NCBI RefSeq assembly: GCF_009882985.1
Contig: NZ_WTUZ01000022.1
Location: 843,065-907,064, forward strand
DNA: 64,000 nt
Reading direction: 5' to 3'
Source of the DNA: Paenibacillus silvestris
GTDB taxonomy: Bacteria > Bacillota > Bacilli > Paenibacillales > NBRC-103111
The notes below the pieces were generated by a model that worked only from the letters and a program-made list of their open reading frames with translations, ran no database searches and was not told where the DNA came from. The position numbers and the translations under genes are program-made. Shown in pieces: positions 7,940-16,397 of the stretch (position 1 is its first letter; each line of letters starts with the position of its first letter).

Positions 7940-9022
7940 ATGAAACATCTCTCAATGGAACAGATCCTGGAGCGTATCTATCTATCGGAACAGTTCGATG
8001 AGATGCGAATAACCAGAGATCAGGTGCATGAGATGTTTCGGGAGCATCTCCTTTTCTCTCATACACCTGAATTAGGACGAAAAGTAAACGCCATTCATGA
8101 TGCTTTTATACAGAGGACGATTGAGCTTGCTGAACACATATTAGAAGATGAAGGTTTTGGGAAACCTCCTGTGCCGTATGCTTTTATATTGTTCGGAAGC
8201 GGAGGACGAAGTGAACAAACACTTTGGAGTGATCAGGACAACGGGCTTGTATATGCGGAAAGCGAAAAGCATCAAGAGGAAGAAGTGGAAGAATACTTCA
8301 TTAAATTGGTTGATTGTATCTTACAAGGTTTAGATGCGTTAGGGTACCCACCGTGTGAAGGTAATGTTGTTTCTAGTAATAAACAATGGCGTAAGCCGTT
8401 AACGGGGTATACCCGAATGATGCTGGAATGGTTGCAGGAACCGGATTGGGAAAATATCCGTTATCTGCTCATCATGGCGGATATGCGGTGTATATACGGA
8501 TCGCAAAAGTTGGTCGATCAACTGAGAGGCACATTTTTAACCTATGTTCAGGAGAATTCGAGTATTTTGAACTATTTATTGTCGAACACACTCCACCACA
8601 AGATATCGTTAGGTGTCTTCGGCCAGTTAATTACCGAGAGGTATGGGGAAGATGCAGGTGGTTTTGATATCAAATATGGCGCTTATATTCCTATTGTAAA
8701 TGGGATTCGCCTGCTCGCTATCCAAGCTGGAATTATGCACTCATCCACGACACAAAGGATAAAGCAGTTAAAGGATAGTGGGTTTATTCCAGATCAGCTA
8801 GCGGATGAATGGTTAGAGGCATTTGGTGTTGCGCTTAAACTTAGGGATTTGACTCCGTTCCAAATGGAAGATGAGATGTATACAACCCGTGGGAAGTTAG
8901 CTGCAGATCAATTGACCAAGGAAGTTAAACAGGAATTAAAGCAATGTTTACGTGCAGGGATTGAATTGCAGAAATATGTGAAAAAGTCGATTGTTTCGCA
9001 CATAGAGAGAGAAAAAGGTTAG
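7940..9022 (+). CDS. DUF294 / GlnD-like nucleotidyltransferase domain protein
   Basis: 360 residues. Residues 70-115 hold a polymerase-beta-type nucleotidyltransferase core, ILFGSGGRSEQTLWSDQDN: a GS motif followed by the S-D-x-D metal-binding pair, as in the uridylyltransferase GlnD. The remainder (from about residue 190) matches the helical DUF294 C-terminal region. Homologues in proteobacteria often add CBS and cyclic-nucleotide domains at the N-terminus; here they are replaced by about 60 helical residues. ATG at 7940 with AAAGGGG upstream. Sitting between amt and a DnaQ-like exonuclease gene, it may modify a protein such as PII or the Amt tail, or make a nucleotide signal; neither is shown by the sequence. 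Confidence 0.85.
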   Translation: MKHLSMEQILERIYLSEQFDEMRITRDQVHEMFREHLLFSHTPELGRKVNAIHDAFIQRTIELAEHILEDEGFGKPPVPYAFILFGSGGRSEQTLWSDQDNGLVYAESEKHQEEEVEEYFIKLVDCILQGLDALGYPPCEGNVVSSNKQWRKPLTGYTRMMLEWLQEPDWENIRYLLIMADMRCIYGSQKLVDQLRGTFLTYVQENSSILNYLLSNTLHHKISLGVFGQLITERYGEDAGGFDIKYGAYIPIVNGIRLLAIQAGIMHSSTTQRIKQLKDSGFIPDQLADEWLEAFGVALKLRDLTPFQMEDEMYTTRGKLAADQLTKEVKQELKQCLRAGIELQKYVKKSIVSHIEREKG

Positions 9023-9065
9023 ATGGATCGGAGTGCATTTTCTAGTGCTGGAGAGGTGAGATGGG

Positions 9066-9800
9066 ATGAAAGATATGCGACCTGGCGGACGTATGTGGCA
9101 GTTATACAAAATGGGGGGATTGACACCAGCAATAACCTCTATGTTTGATGTGCAAAGTGCCCAGCAGATGGCTTTTATTCGCTCCATGTTAAAAGAACAG
9201 CGGAAGGATTCCCTGTTTGAAATACCGCTGCACGCAATGGAAATTGTCGTTTTTGATTTGGAAACAACAGGCTTTTCTCCTTATAACGGTGATGAAATTA
9301 TTTCGTTCGGCGGTGTCTCCGTCATTGGTGGTGAAGTTCAGAAGGATCATACCTTCTATAGTATGGTAAATCCGAAACGTAAAATCCCGGAAGACATTAT
9401 TGAATTAACAGGGATTACGAATGAAATGGTGGCGGATGCGCCTGAACTGATCGGTGTTTTGAGTGATTTTCTGGAATTTGTACAGCAGCGGATTCTCGTT
9501 GCACATGCAACAGGTCATGATAAAAACTTTCTGAATTCTGCACTCTGGCGTACTTCTAAGGTCAGCTTGTCTCATCGCGTTCTCGATACGATGATGATTG
9601 CCAAGTGGTTGATGCCTAAAAGGAAAAATTTAAGTTTGGATTCCTTGCTGCATGCCTATGAAATTCCGATAACTCAGCGTCATCATGCCCTAGAGGACTC
9701 CCTCATGACAGCAGAGCTGTGGTCTAGATTTATGGAGGAAATTAAAGCACGGAATGTAGATACATTAGGTGATCTATATGCGCTCTTAAGCCATCATTGA
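9066..9800 (+). CDS. DnaQ-like (DEDDh) 3'-5' exonuclease
   Basis: 244 residues. After a 55-residue helical N-terminal extension come the three exonuclease motifs: FDLETTGFSP (D-x-E), AHATGHDKNFL (ExoII Asp) and HHALEDSLMTAEL (ExoIII His and Asp). This is the fold of Pol III epsilon and oligoribonucleases, but the partner polymerase is not nearby. The start at 9066 follows GAGAGGTGAG; the ATG five bases earlier meets a stop at once. Gap to the nucleotidyltransferase gene is 43 bases with no terminator, so the three genes amt-NTase-exonuclease are probably one operon. The stop overlaps the convergent JAMM gene by 7 bases. Confidence 0.88.
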   Translation: MKDMRPGGRMWQLYKMGGLTPAITSMFDVQSAQQMAFIRSMLKEQRKDSLFEIPLHAMEIVVFDLETTGFSPYNGDEIISFGGVSVIGGEVQKDHTFYSMVNPKRKIPEDIIELTGITNEMVADAPELIGVLSDFLEFVQQRILVAHATGHDKNFLNSALWRTSKVSLSHRVLDTMMIAKWLMPKRKNLSLDSLLHAYEIPITQRHHALEDSLMTAELWSRFMEEIKARNVDTLGDLYALLSHH

Positions 9801-10219
9801 CCTATTACAAACGCGAGTTTGTGATAGCTGGTCGATGAGGCTTTTTTTATTTGGTAAAGCAGCAGCTCGGGCTTATCTGGATGCATGAAAGACAGAATCC
9901 AATGAGTAGGAATCGTATGCCAAAGGGTCTGAAGGTCCGCGGCGGATGGGATTGCCGGAGCCGTCGGGTGTGAGTGGAACAAGCCAATCACGGGATTTTG
10001 GCTATTTGTTAGGAAGGGAATCATCTCCACAGGGCTGAGCTCGAAATGCGTTCGAGGGTTAGTGGAGCAATTCCGCATGGGGACAAAGGAAGAGGCAAGC
10101 AGCTCTCCATTTGAATTCGATAGCTCGCCTAGAATGAGACCGCACGCTTCCTCTGGCATTTTCTGCTGGCTGTATTGAAGCAGATGAGTATAGAGTTCTC
10201 TTTGTAAAAATACGATCAT
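9794..10219 (-). CDS. JAMM/MPN+ metalloprotease (Mov34-like)
   Basis: 141-residue zinc isopeptidase-like protein of the JAMM family. The metal and catalytic residues are complete: the Glu in EEACGLILG, HSHP in GLFHSHPTAP, and the downstream S-x-x-D in PSAADLQ. Bacterial stand-alone JAMM proteins act on small ubiquitin-like sulfur carriers or have unknown substrates; no ThiS/MoaD-like gene is adjacent. The ATG at 10219 has AAGGTGGGAG at good spacing; an in-frame GTG four codons earlier overlaps that site and is less likely. Its 3' end overlaps the convergent exonuclease gene by 7 bases. Confidence 0.85.
   Translation of the reverse strand: MIVFLQRELYTHLLQYSQQKMPEEACGLILGELSNSNGELLASSFVPMRNCSTNPRTHFELSPVEMIPFLTNSQNPVIGLFHSHPTAPAIPSAADLQTLWHTIPTHWILSFMHPDKPELLLYQIKKASSTSYHKLAFVIGQ
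9802..9827. terminator. Hairpin with GCGA loop at the convergent gene ends
   Basis: CTATTACAAAC and GTTTGTGATAG form an 11-bp stem (one G-U) closed by a GCGA tetraloop; a run of seven T follows 14 bases later for the plus strand. It lies within the last codons of the JAMM gene on the other strand. Confidence 0.55.
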
Positions 10220-10262
10220 TAGCGCTCCCACCTTATGAATGACTAAGATTGAGGCTAGTATA

Positions 10263-11558
10263 TCATGCTTTTTCTTTCAGTACTTCATTAGGTTTGATGC
10301 AGAAAAAGACGAGCGCTAACATAAGAAGAGCCATTGAAGCTACTGTTATAAACAACGTCTTGTGTGAGACATTCATGAGCCATCCGAATAATGGCGGACC
10401 GAATGCGACGCCGATAAAGCGAAGGCTGTTGTACAAGGACGTAATCATACCGCGCTGGTCACGTTCTACAGAACCGGTGATCATAGTGTTTAGACAGGGA
10501 AGCAGGAGGCCAGTTCCAATTCCGCTAAGCGATAGTAATCCAATGAATACATATAGATTCGTGTTGAGAAAGATTGCTAATGTTAGGGAAACTGTCATCA
10601 AGATCAGTCCAATATTCATTAACCAACGCATCATGGTGCCATTTTGTTTGATTTTAGCGCCGGTTGTGTACGAGGTTATGACCATGCAAAGCAGGGGGAC
10701 GGCAAGCACGAACCCTTTGCGGATTCCTTCTATACTATAAGGTTCTTCCTCTAATATTTGAGATAAATAAAAGAGAACGCCGAAGAGTATGAAAAGAGTG
10801 ATCGACCCAGCGAAAAAAGCCGGAATGAGCCATTGCCCTTTTTCCCGCAGGATATCTCTGATTTGCTTTAAGTAGACGCCAAGAGGTTCAGCTTTTTTCT
10901 CATTAGGAGGTTCTTTGATCATAAAAATAACAGCCAGCAAGGCTAATACGCAAAATATCGGAAATGCGAAAAATGGAGCATACCAGACGATTAGAGCAAG
11001 TAAAGAGCCTAATATGGGGCTAACTACCTTGCCTGCTCCATTGGAAGCTTCTATGAGGCCGAGAGCTTTGCTTGCATCTCCTCCTTTATACAGATCACCA
11101 ACAAGAGCCATGGCAATAGGGGCTGTACCAGCCGCTCCAAGGCCCTGTATGGCGCGTGCAATGATAAGGATGGTATAAGAGTTCCAAACAGCCGCAAAGC
11201 CAGCTAGGACGCCAGCTGCTCCATACACGATGAGCGATGGAATGATGACTGATTTACGTGTGAAACGGTCTGATAAGTACCCTGACACCGGAATGATGAT
11301 GCCTGCTGCGATGGAGAATAGGGTAATGACTAGAGAGCTCTGAAAGCGGGAGATGCCCATCTTTTCCTGTAGATCAGGTAAAATGGGAACTAACATGGAA
11401 TTCCCTAAAACGAGAACCAAAGGAATTGTTGCTAGCGCGATATATTGCCAAATGGTGCCTTTGCTTGATTTGTTGTTTGAAGCTTTGTTGGAGCCGTTGC
11501 TGTCACGGTCACTAAATCGGTTTTTGGTTTTGACGTTGGTTGTTGCAACTTTATTCAC
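10263..11558 (-). CDS. MFS multidrug-type efflux transporter
   Basis: 431-residue major facilitator protein with 12 predicted membrane segments. It has the motif GYLSDRFTRKSVIIPS between TM2 and TM3 (antiporter motif A, G-x-L-x-D-R-x-G/T-R-K) and ARAIQGLGAAGTAPIAMALVGD in TM5 (motif C region of drug:H+ antiporters). The N-terminal 35 residues are polar and Ser/Asn/Lys-rich. Start chosen at the GTG at 11558 with AAAGGA nine bases upstream; a longer frame to 11618 would begin without a ribosome site. Substrate not predictable. Confidence 0.85.
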   Translation of the reverse strand: MNKVATTNVKTKNRFSDRDSNGSNKASNNKSSKGTIWQYIALATIPLVLVLGNSMLVPILPDLQEKMGISRFQSSLVITLFSIAAGIIIPVSGYLSDRFTRKSVIIPSLIVYGAAGVLAGFAAVWNSYTILIIARAIQGLGAAGTAPIAMALVGDLYKGGDASKALGLIEASNGAGKVVSPILGSLLALIVWYAPFFAFPIFCVLALLAVIFMIKEPPNEKKAEPLGVYLKQIRDILREKGQWLIPAFFAGSITLFILFGVLFYLSQILEEEPYSIEGIRKGFVLAVPLLCMVITSYTTGAKIKQNGTMMRWLMNIGLILMTVSLTLAIFLNTNLYVFIGLLSLSGIGTGLLLPCLNTMITGSVERDQRGMITSLYNSLRFIGVAFGPPLFGWLMNVSHKTLFITVASMALLMLALVFFCIKPNEVLKEKA

Positions 11559-11691
11559 TTTGATGATTCCTTTCCGAGCAATTGATAGAATTACTTTTCC
11601 CATAAATGGGGAAAGCATACTTTATTGAGATGTTGATGTTGGAAATTGGACTGAATTGGAGATAATATAGACAGTGGAGGTGAACACATTT

Positions 11692-12225
11692 TTGAAGAAG
11701 AATGTATTTGTAATCGTCTTGGTCGTATTATTAGCCGGGATAGCGATCTACCAAAATGCCCAGCATAAGAATAAACAAACCCTAATGCCGACTGAGCAAG
11801 CTCCACAGGTGAATTTCCTAGCCCCTTCGTTTACCTTGACAGGGCTTGATGGGAAGGCGTACACGATTGGCGGTCCGCGTGAGAAGCCTTTGCTCGTTAA
11901 TTTCTGGGCGTCCTGGTGTGGTCCTTGTGAGGAAGAAGCGCCAGATCTGGTGAATGTATATAACAAATACGAAGGACAATTTGATTTGTATGCGGTGAAC
12001 GTGACGCCTGGGGATAAAATGGAGAATATCAAAAAGTTCGTGGAAACGTATAAATATCCTTTCCCAGTGCTTTTGGATAAGCAAGGAACGAACGCAGATA
12101 CGTACCGGGTCGTTGCGATTCCAACTAGCTTTCTGATTGATAAGAATGGCGTCGTTCGCGAAGTAATTCATGTGCTTTCGCCAAAAGAGCTGGATAAAAA
12201 GATTGCGGGTCTCATCAAGGGATAA
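11692..12225 (+). CDS. ResA/TlpA-like thiol-disulfide oxidoreductase
   Basis: 177-residue membrane-anchored thioredoxin-fold protein. One N-terminal helix (VFVIVLVVLLAGIAIY) is followed by an extracytoplasmic domain with the redox motif WASWCGPCEEE and the cis-proline region VAIPTSFLID. Family members reduce apocytochrome c or other exported proteins. The start is a TTG at 11692, eight bases after GGAGGTGA; an in-frame GTG at 11674 overlaps that site. No ccs/res cytochrome-biogenesis genes adjoin it, so the partner is unknown. A strong terminator follows. Confidence 0.87.
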   Translation: MKKNVFVIVLVVLLAGIAIYQNAQHKNKQTLMPTEQAPQVNFLAPSFTLTGLDGKAYTIGGPREKPLLVNFWASWCGPCEEEAPDLVNVYNKYEGQFDLYAVNVTPGDKMENIKKFVETYKYPFPVLLDKQGTNADTYRVVAIPTSFLIDKNGVVREVIHVLSPKELDKKIAGLIKG

Positions 12226-12227
12226 TA

Positions 12228-12270
12228 AAAAAGCTGCAAGTTAGCCTCGAGGCCAATTTGCAGCTTTTGT
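12228..12270. terminator. Bidirectional terminator between ResA-like gene and cimA
   Basis: AAAAGCTGCAA and TTGCAGCTTTT form an 11-bp stem with A and T runs on both flanks; it serves two convergent genes. Confidence 0.85.
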
Positions 12271-12283
12271 CTGTTTGTGAGTC

Positions 12284-13903
12284 TTAGTGATTGATCAAAC
12301 CGAGCCGCTCGTTCTGCTCTTTGTTGGCCGGCTCAACACGTTGTCTGCTGATGAGTGCATAACGTAAGCTGTCCACAAGCGCATACCAGCTGGCTTCGAT
12401 GATGTTACTGGACACCCCAAGTGTGTTCCACGTTGTGTTAAAGTCTGTTGTTTCCATGAGGACACGAACTTTACCAGCTGTTGCGTCTTTTTCATCAAGG
12501 ACACGAACTTTATAGTCAGAAAGATGAATGTTCTTGATGTCTGGGTAGTATTGGATAAGCGCTTTGCGTAGAGCGTTATCCAAGGCGTTGACAGGGCCGT
12601 TGCCTTCTGCCGCGGTGTAGATCGTCTCACCATGAACCTTAACTTTAACGATGGCTTCGGATACGACGGATTGGTTCGCTGATTTCTCAACAAGCATTTT
12701 GAACGATTCCAAGGTAAAAATCTCTTCAAGTCCTTCGAAAGCTTCGCGCAGCAATAGTTCTAGTGTCGCGTCCGCACCTTCGAATTGGTAGCCTTGATGC
12801 TCTAGATCTTTAATCTTCTCAATCACTTCTTTGGTTTTCTGGTGCTCTCTGTCAAAGTCTAAGTTCAGCTCTTGCGCTTTGACAAGCACATTGCTTTGGC
12901 CGGCAAGCTCTGAGACAAGGACGCGCTGCTTGTTGCCGACGAACTCAGGTTTCGTGTGCTCATACGTACTTGCATCCTTAAGAATCGCAGATACGTGAAT
13001 ACCGCCTTTGTGAGCGAATGCAGCGTTGCCGACATAAGGCTGATTGATCGGCATATGCATGTTGGCGATTTCACTGATATATCTTGAAACTGGCGTTAAA
13101 GTTTTCAACTGTTCCGGGGAAATAACCTCGTATCCTAGCTTCAGTTGTAAGTTAGGGATAATTGAGCTTAAATTGGCATTCCCGCAACGCTCGCCGTAGC
13201 CGTTAATCGTACCCTGAACTTGTCTAGCGCCAGCTTGAACGGCAGCAAGGCTGTTGGCTACACCTAATTCACAATCGTTGTGCGCATGAACACCAACAGG
13301 CGTCGTTACATGCTGCTTCACTGCTGACACGATAGCTGTAACTTCACCTGGGAGCGAGCCGCCATTGGTGTCGCATAATACGATCCAGTCTGCACCGGCA
13401 TCTTGCGCTTTTTTGATCGTTTGCAGGGCATAATCAGGATTGTTTTTGTAACCGTCAAAGAAATGCTCTGCATCATAAATGACTTCTAATCCGGAACTTT
13501 TCAAAAAAAGAACGGAGTCATAGATCATAGCCAGGTTTTCTTCGAGGGTCGTTTGGATAGCTGTATGCACGTGGAAGTCCCATGACTTCCCGAAGATTGT
13601 GGCTACCTGCGCACCAGATTCAACAAGTCTGTTCAGATTAATGTCATCAGATGCAATGGAATCTTTGCGTCTAGTGCTGCCGAATGCAGTAATCTTGGCA
13701 TTGGTGAACTTCATGTCGCGGACACGCTCAAAGAATTCGATGTCTTTGCTGTTGCTGCCCGGCCATCCGCCTTCAATATAATGAACCCCAAGCTCATCGA
13801 GCTTACGGGCAATTTTAATTTTATCCTCAACAGATAGGCTAATGCCTTCTCCTTGAGTTCCGTCTCTTAGTGTGGTGTCGAAGATTTTGACTGATGTTGG
13901 CAT
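12284..13903 (-). CDS. cimA: Citramalate synthase
   Basis: 539-residue enzyme of the LeuA/HMG-CoA lyase superfamily. It condenses acetyl-CoA with pyruvate to (R)-citramalate, the first step of threonine-independent isoleucine synthesis. The start MPTSVKIFDTTLRDGTQGEG carries the DTTLRDG-Q metal-binding motif; HAHNDCELG and NGYGERCGNA follow. Residues 390-520 form the LeuA-type allosteric domain. The long-form organisation and EGGWPGSN near residue 50 fit the TIGR00977-type citramalate/2-isopropylmalate-like group. The ATG at 13903 has AAGGAGGAACCC directly upstream; five extra in-frame codons overlap that site. No ilv/leu genes adjoin it, and no T-box is apparent in the 213-base gap. Confidence 0.9.
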   Translation of the reverse strand: MPTSVKIFDTTLRDGTQGEGISLSVEDKIKIARKLDELGVHYIEGGWPGSNSKDIEFFERVRDMKFTNAKITAFGSTRRKDSIASDDINLNRLVESGAQVATIFGKSWDFHVHTAIQTTLEENLAMIYDSVLFLKSSGLEVIYDAEHFFDGYKNNPDYALQTIKKAQDAGADWIVLCDTNGGSLPGEVTAIVSAVKQHVTTPVGVHAHNDCELGVANSLAAVQAGARQVQGTINGYGERCGNANLSSIIPNLQLKLGYEVISPEQLKTLTPVSRYISEIANMHMPINQPYVGNAAFAHKGGIHVSAILKDASTYEHTKPEFVGNKQRVLVSELAGQSNVLVKAQELNLDFDREHQKTKEVIEKIKDLEHQGYQFEGADATLELLLREAFEGLEEIFTLESFKMLVEKSANQSVVSEAIVKVKVHGETIYTAAEGNGPVNALDNALRKALIQYYPDIKNIHLSDYKVRVLDEKDATAGKVRVLMETTDFNTTWNTLGVSSNIIEASWYALVDSLRYALISRQRVEPANKEQNERLGLINH

Positions 13904-14116
13904 GGGTTCCTCCTTCAAAAGCTAGCAAAAGTGACTTGGATGCTTATGTGCAGGTTAATATGCTTGCTTTAAAGCGCTAATGTATAATTTACGATTATAC
14001 CATAATATTACGGGTAAAGACATCATAACTCAAAATTGCGTTTGCTTGAAACAATATTTTTTTGTATGCTGAAATTGGCTATATACTAGGTCTTTGATCA
14101 TGGGAGGGGTTGTGAA

Positions 14117-15418
14117 ATGACGACGATCGAGCATCACTATCCCAAACAAGGCAGAGTTATTTTGCATATCGATATGAATGCGTTCTATTGTTCGGTCCAT
14201 GAGGCTGTTGAGCCTGAATTATATAGAGGGAAGCCAATTGCAGTTGCAGGGAGTGTTGAGCTCCGCCGAGGGATTATTGTTACTTCATCTTATGCTGCGC
14301 GATCGATTGGGATTAAGACAGGCATGCAAGTTAGGCAAGCATTGAAGATATGTCCGGATTTGATTCTGATCCGTCCTGATTTTGAATTATATCGTGGGTT
14401 TTCAAGACGTTTTATGCAAATCGCCTATAGCTATTCGCCAATGGTTGAATCTATGTCGATTGATGAGTGTTTTGTTGATATTACCGGTTCCAAACAGTTT
14501 GGTACGCCGCTTGAAATTGCCTCAGCCATTCAGCTAAGGATTATGAAAGAGTTGCAGTTGCCTTGCTCCATCGGCGTTGCACCCAATAAATTATTAGCTA
14601 AAATGGGCTCGGATATGAAAAAACCGAATGGAATTTCAGTTCTGCGGCTGCGGGATGTGCCTAAGGTTTTATGGGATCAACCATGTAACTATTTATATGG
14701 AATCGGCAAAAAGACTGCGGACAAGCTAACGAAGCTGGGAATCTTTACATTAGGTCAACTAGCAGTAGGCGACGAGTTATTGCTGAGTAAGCATTTTGGT
14801 ATTATGGGTCCACACTTAAAGCGTTCGGCGAATGGGATTGATAACTCGCCCGTTAACCCAGAGCAAGAACAAAGTAAATCTATCGGTCATACAACTACGC
14901 TGCCACGGGATTATATAGAAAGAAAAGAGATTCACCGTGTTTTCTTGAACCTTGCGGATCAGGTGGCAAGGAGGCTTCGCAAGCAGGAATTGATGGCGTC
15001 TACGATCCAAATTACCATTCGCGATCCTGAGATGAGGACCATTACGAGATCCGTTACTTTGCCAACGCCGACGGAGCATATGGATGATATCTACAGAACC
15101 TCCTGCCAGTTGTACGATCATCAGTGGGAAGACGGGAACCCCGTCCGGTTATTAGGGATTACCGTGCAAAACCTAACTAGCAAGGAAGAAACATTCGTGC
15201 AGCTTGATTTATTTGACTATGAGAAGCAGCCAAAACGTGAAAATTTAAATAAGATCATGGATGGACTGCGAGATAAGTTTGGGGAGAACGCCATTCTAAC
15301 CGCGGGTATGATGAGTGACGACCCTTCTGCTTTCATTAGAAATCATAAATCAAGGGGAACTTCCTTGCAGATGGATCACTTGAAGAACAATCCGCTTCAT
15401 AAGGAAGAGGAGAAGTGA
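14117..15418 (+). CDS. dinB: DNA polymerase IV (Y-family translesion polymerase)
   Basis: 433-residue error-prone polymerase. Catalytic carboxylates are in HIDMNAFYCSVH and ESMSIDECFVDIT; YGIGKKTADKL is the helix-hairpin-helix; the little-finger domain follows to about residue 350. QLDLF at about residue 368 is a good beta-clamp binding motif. The C-terminus extends about 50 residues beyond it in polar sequence. ATG at 14117 with GGGAGGGG upstream. I saw no CGAAC-N4-GTTCG LexA box in the upstream gap, so SOS control is not supported by sequence here. B. subtilis has two such enzymes (YqjH, YqjW); I cannot say which is the closer. Confidence 0.92.
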   Translation: MTTIEHHYPKQGRVILHIDMNAFYCSVHEAVEPELYRGKPIAVAGSVELRRGIIVTSSYAARSIGIKTGMQVRQALKICPDLILIRPDFELYRGFSRRFMQIAYSYSPMVESMSIDECFVDITGSKQFGTPLEIASAIQLRIMKELQLPCSIGVAPNKLLAKMGSDMKKPNGISVLRLRDVPKVLWDQPCNYLYGIGKKTADKLTKLGIFTLGQLAVGDELLLSKHFGIMGPHLKRSANGIDNSPVNPEQEQSKSIGHTTTLPRDYIERKEIHRVFLNLADQVARRLRKQELMASTIQITIRDPEMRTITRSVTLPTPTEHMDDIYRTSCQLYDHQWEDGNPVRLLGITVQNLTSKEETFVQLDLFDYEKQPKRENLNKIMDGLRDKFGENAILTAGMMSDDPSAFIRNHKSRGTSLQMDHLKNNPLHKEEEK

Positions 15419-15425
15419 GGGAGCT

Positions 15426-15932
15426 ATGGCACATTGCATCGGTTTTGCCGGATATTCCGGGAGTGGAAAAACGACTCTGATTACCAAACTGATCATTGAG
15501 ATGAAGCGTCGCGGCAAACAGATTGCCGTATTGAAACATGATGCTCATGGACACTATAAGGAAGCACCCGGAGCTGATTCTACAATTTTTGCTCAATCCG
15601 GCGCGGAAGCGGTTGTGACAATTTCTATTGACTCTATTCATGTCTTTGAGAAAAAAAACAAGCCTGACCTGCAAGAGCAGATCAAAGCTTTTTCGCACAT
15701 GGATTATGTTTTTGTTGAAGGATTTAAGCGGGAAAAGCATCCAAAGATCGCTGTTTTTCGTACAATAGAGCAGAGTGAAATTATCAAAGCTCTAGAACAG
15801 GAGCCTATTGCGATTGCAACGGATATGGAAGTGCTGGATTCTCAGGTTTCAACCTTGCCAACGCTTGATTTGAATGACATTGTTGCTCTTGCTGACTTTG
15901 TTGAAAGGTATTTTAAGGCAGAACAATTTTAA
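15426..15932 (+). CDS. mobB: MobB-like molybdopterin-guanine dinucleotide biosynthesis GTPase
   Basis: 168 residues with Walker A FAGYSGSGKTTLITKLI at the N-terminus, the ALKHDAHGH-type strand (VLKHDAHGHYK) specific to MobB, and the DYVFVEGFKREKHPKI switch region. MobB binds GTP and assists MobA in attaching GMP to molybdopterin. It begins 7 bases after dinB and is likely co-transcribed. No mobA, moaA or moeA lies nearby, so the cofactor genes must be elsewhere or the protein has another role. Confidence 0.9.
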   Translation: MAHCIGFAGYSGSGKTTLITKLIIEMKRRGKQIAVLKHDAHGHYKEAPGADSTIFAQSGAEAVVTISIDSIHVFEKKNKPDLQEQIKAFSHMDYVFVEGFKREKHPKIAVFRTIEQSEIIKALEQEPIAIATDMEVLDSQVSTLPTLDLNDIVALADFVERYFKAEQF

Positions 15933-15998
15933 GGTTTGAACTTTGTCCTCATTTATATTATATTTTACAATGAGGATAAAATGAGGAGGAGTTAAACT

Positions 15999-16232
15999 AT
16001 GGCAAAGTATACATTCGTTGATAAAGATACTTGTATTGCTTGTGGCGCTTGCGGAGCTACAGCACCAGACATCTATGATTACGATGATGAGGGCTTGGCA
16101 GAAGTGATTTTTGATGGAGATGGCAACAAAGGGGTAACTGAAATTCCGGAAGATCTATTTGATGATCTACAGGATGCACAAGATGGCTGCCCAACTGATT
16201 CCATCAAAGTTGCGGATTCACCTTTTAACTAA
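15999..16232 (+). CDS. fer: 4Fe-4S ferredoxin
   Basis: 77-residue acidic electron carrier with a single [4Fe-4S] cluster: C-x2-C-x2-C in DTCIACGACGATAPDI and the fourth cysteine in QDGCPTDSIKV. The length and the acidic middle (DYDDEG, DGDGN) match the Bacillus/Clostridium monocluster ferredoxins. ATG at 15999 with AGGAGG upstream, and its own promoter region is likely in the 66-base gap. Two hairpins follow: a small stem at 16245-16262 without a T-run, then a strong terminator. Confidence 0.93.
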   Translation: MAKYTFVDKDTCIACGACGATAPDIYDYDDEGLAEVIFDGDGNKGVTEIPEDLFDDLQDAQDGCPTDSIKVADSPFN

Positions 16233-16271
16233 TCATAACCTAACTTGCGGAGGAATCCGCAATATATGTCG

Positions 16272-16310
16272 AAAAAGCTCAGTTCCTGTCATGGGACTGA
16301 GCTTTTTTTT
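16272..16310 (+). terminator. Strong rho-independent terminator after ferredoxin gene
   Basis: AAAAAGCTCAGTTCC pairs with GGGACTGAGCTTTTT around TGTCAT, ending in eight T. Confidence 0.9.
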
Positions 16311-16397
16311 GCTACAATTTGTATTTTTTTGTAACAATTCATTGCCAATTGTTTCCCTCCATCTTACAATGAAGCTAGTATGCATGGGGAGGCTCTT

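Noticed and set aside
13904..14116. T-box leader ahead of cimA
   Set aside because: No AGGGTGG-type T-box sequence or specifier stem followed by a terminator is visible in the minus-strand leader.
13990..14116. LexA box ahead of dinB
   Set aside because: No CGAAC-N4-GTTCG or close variant found by eye.
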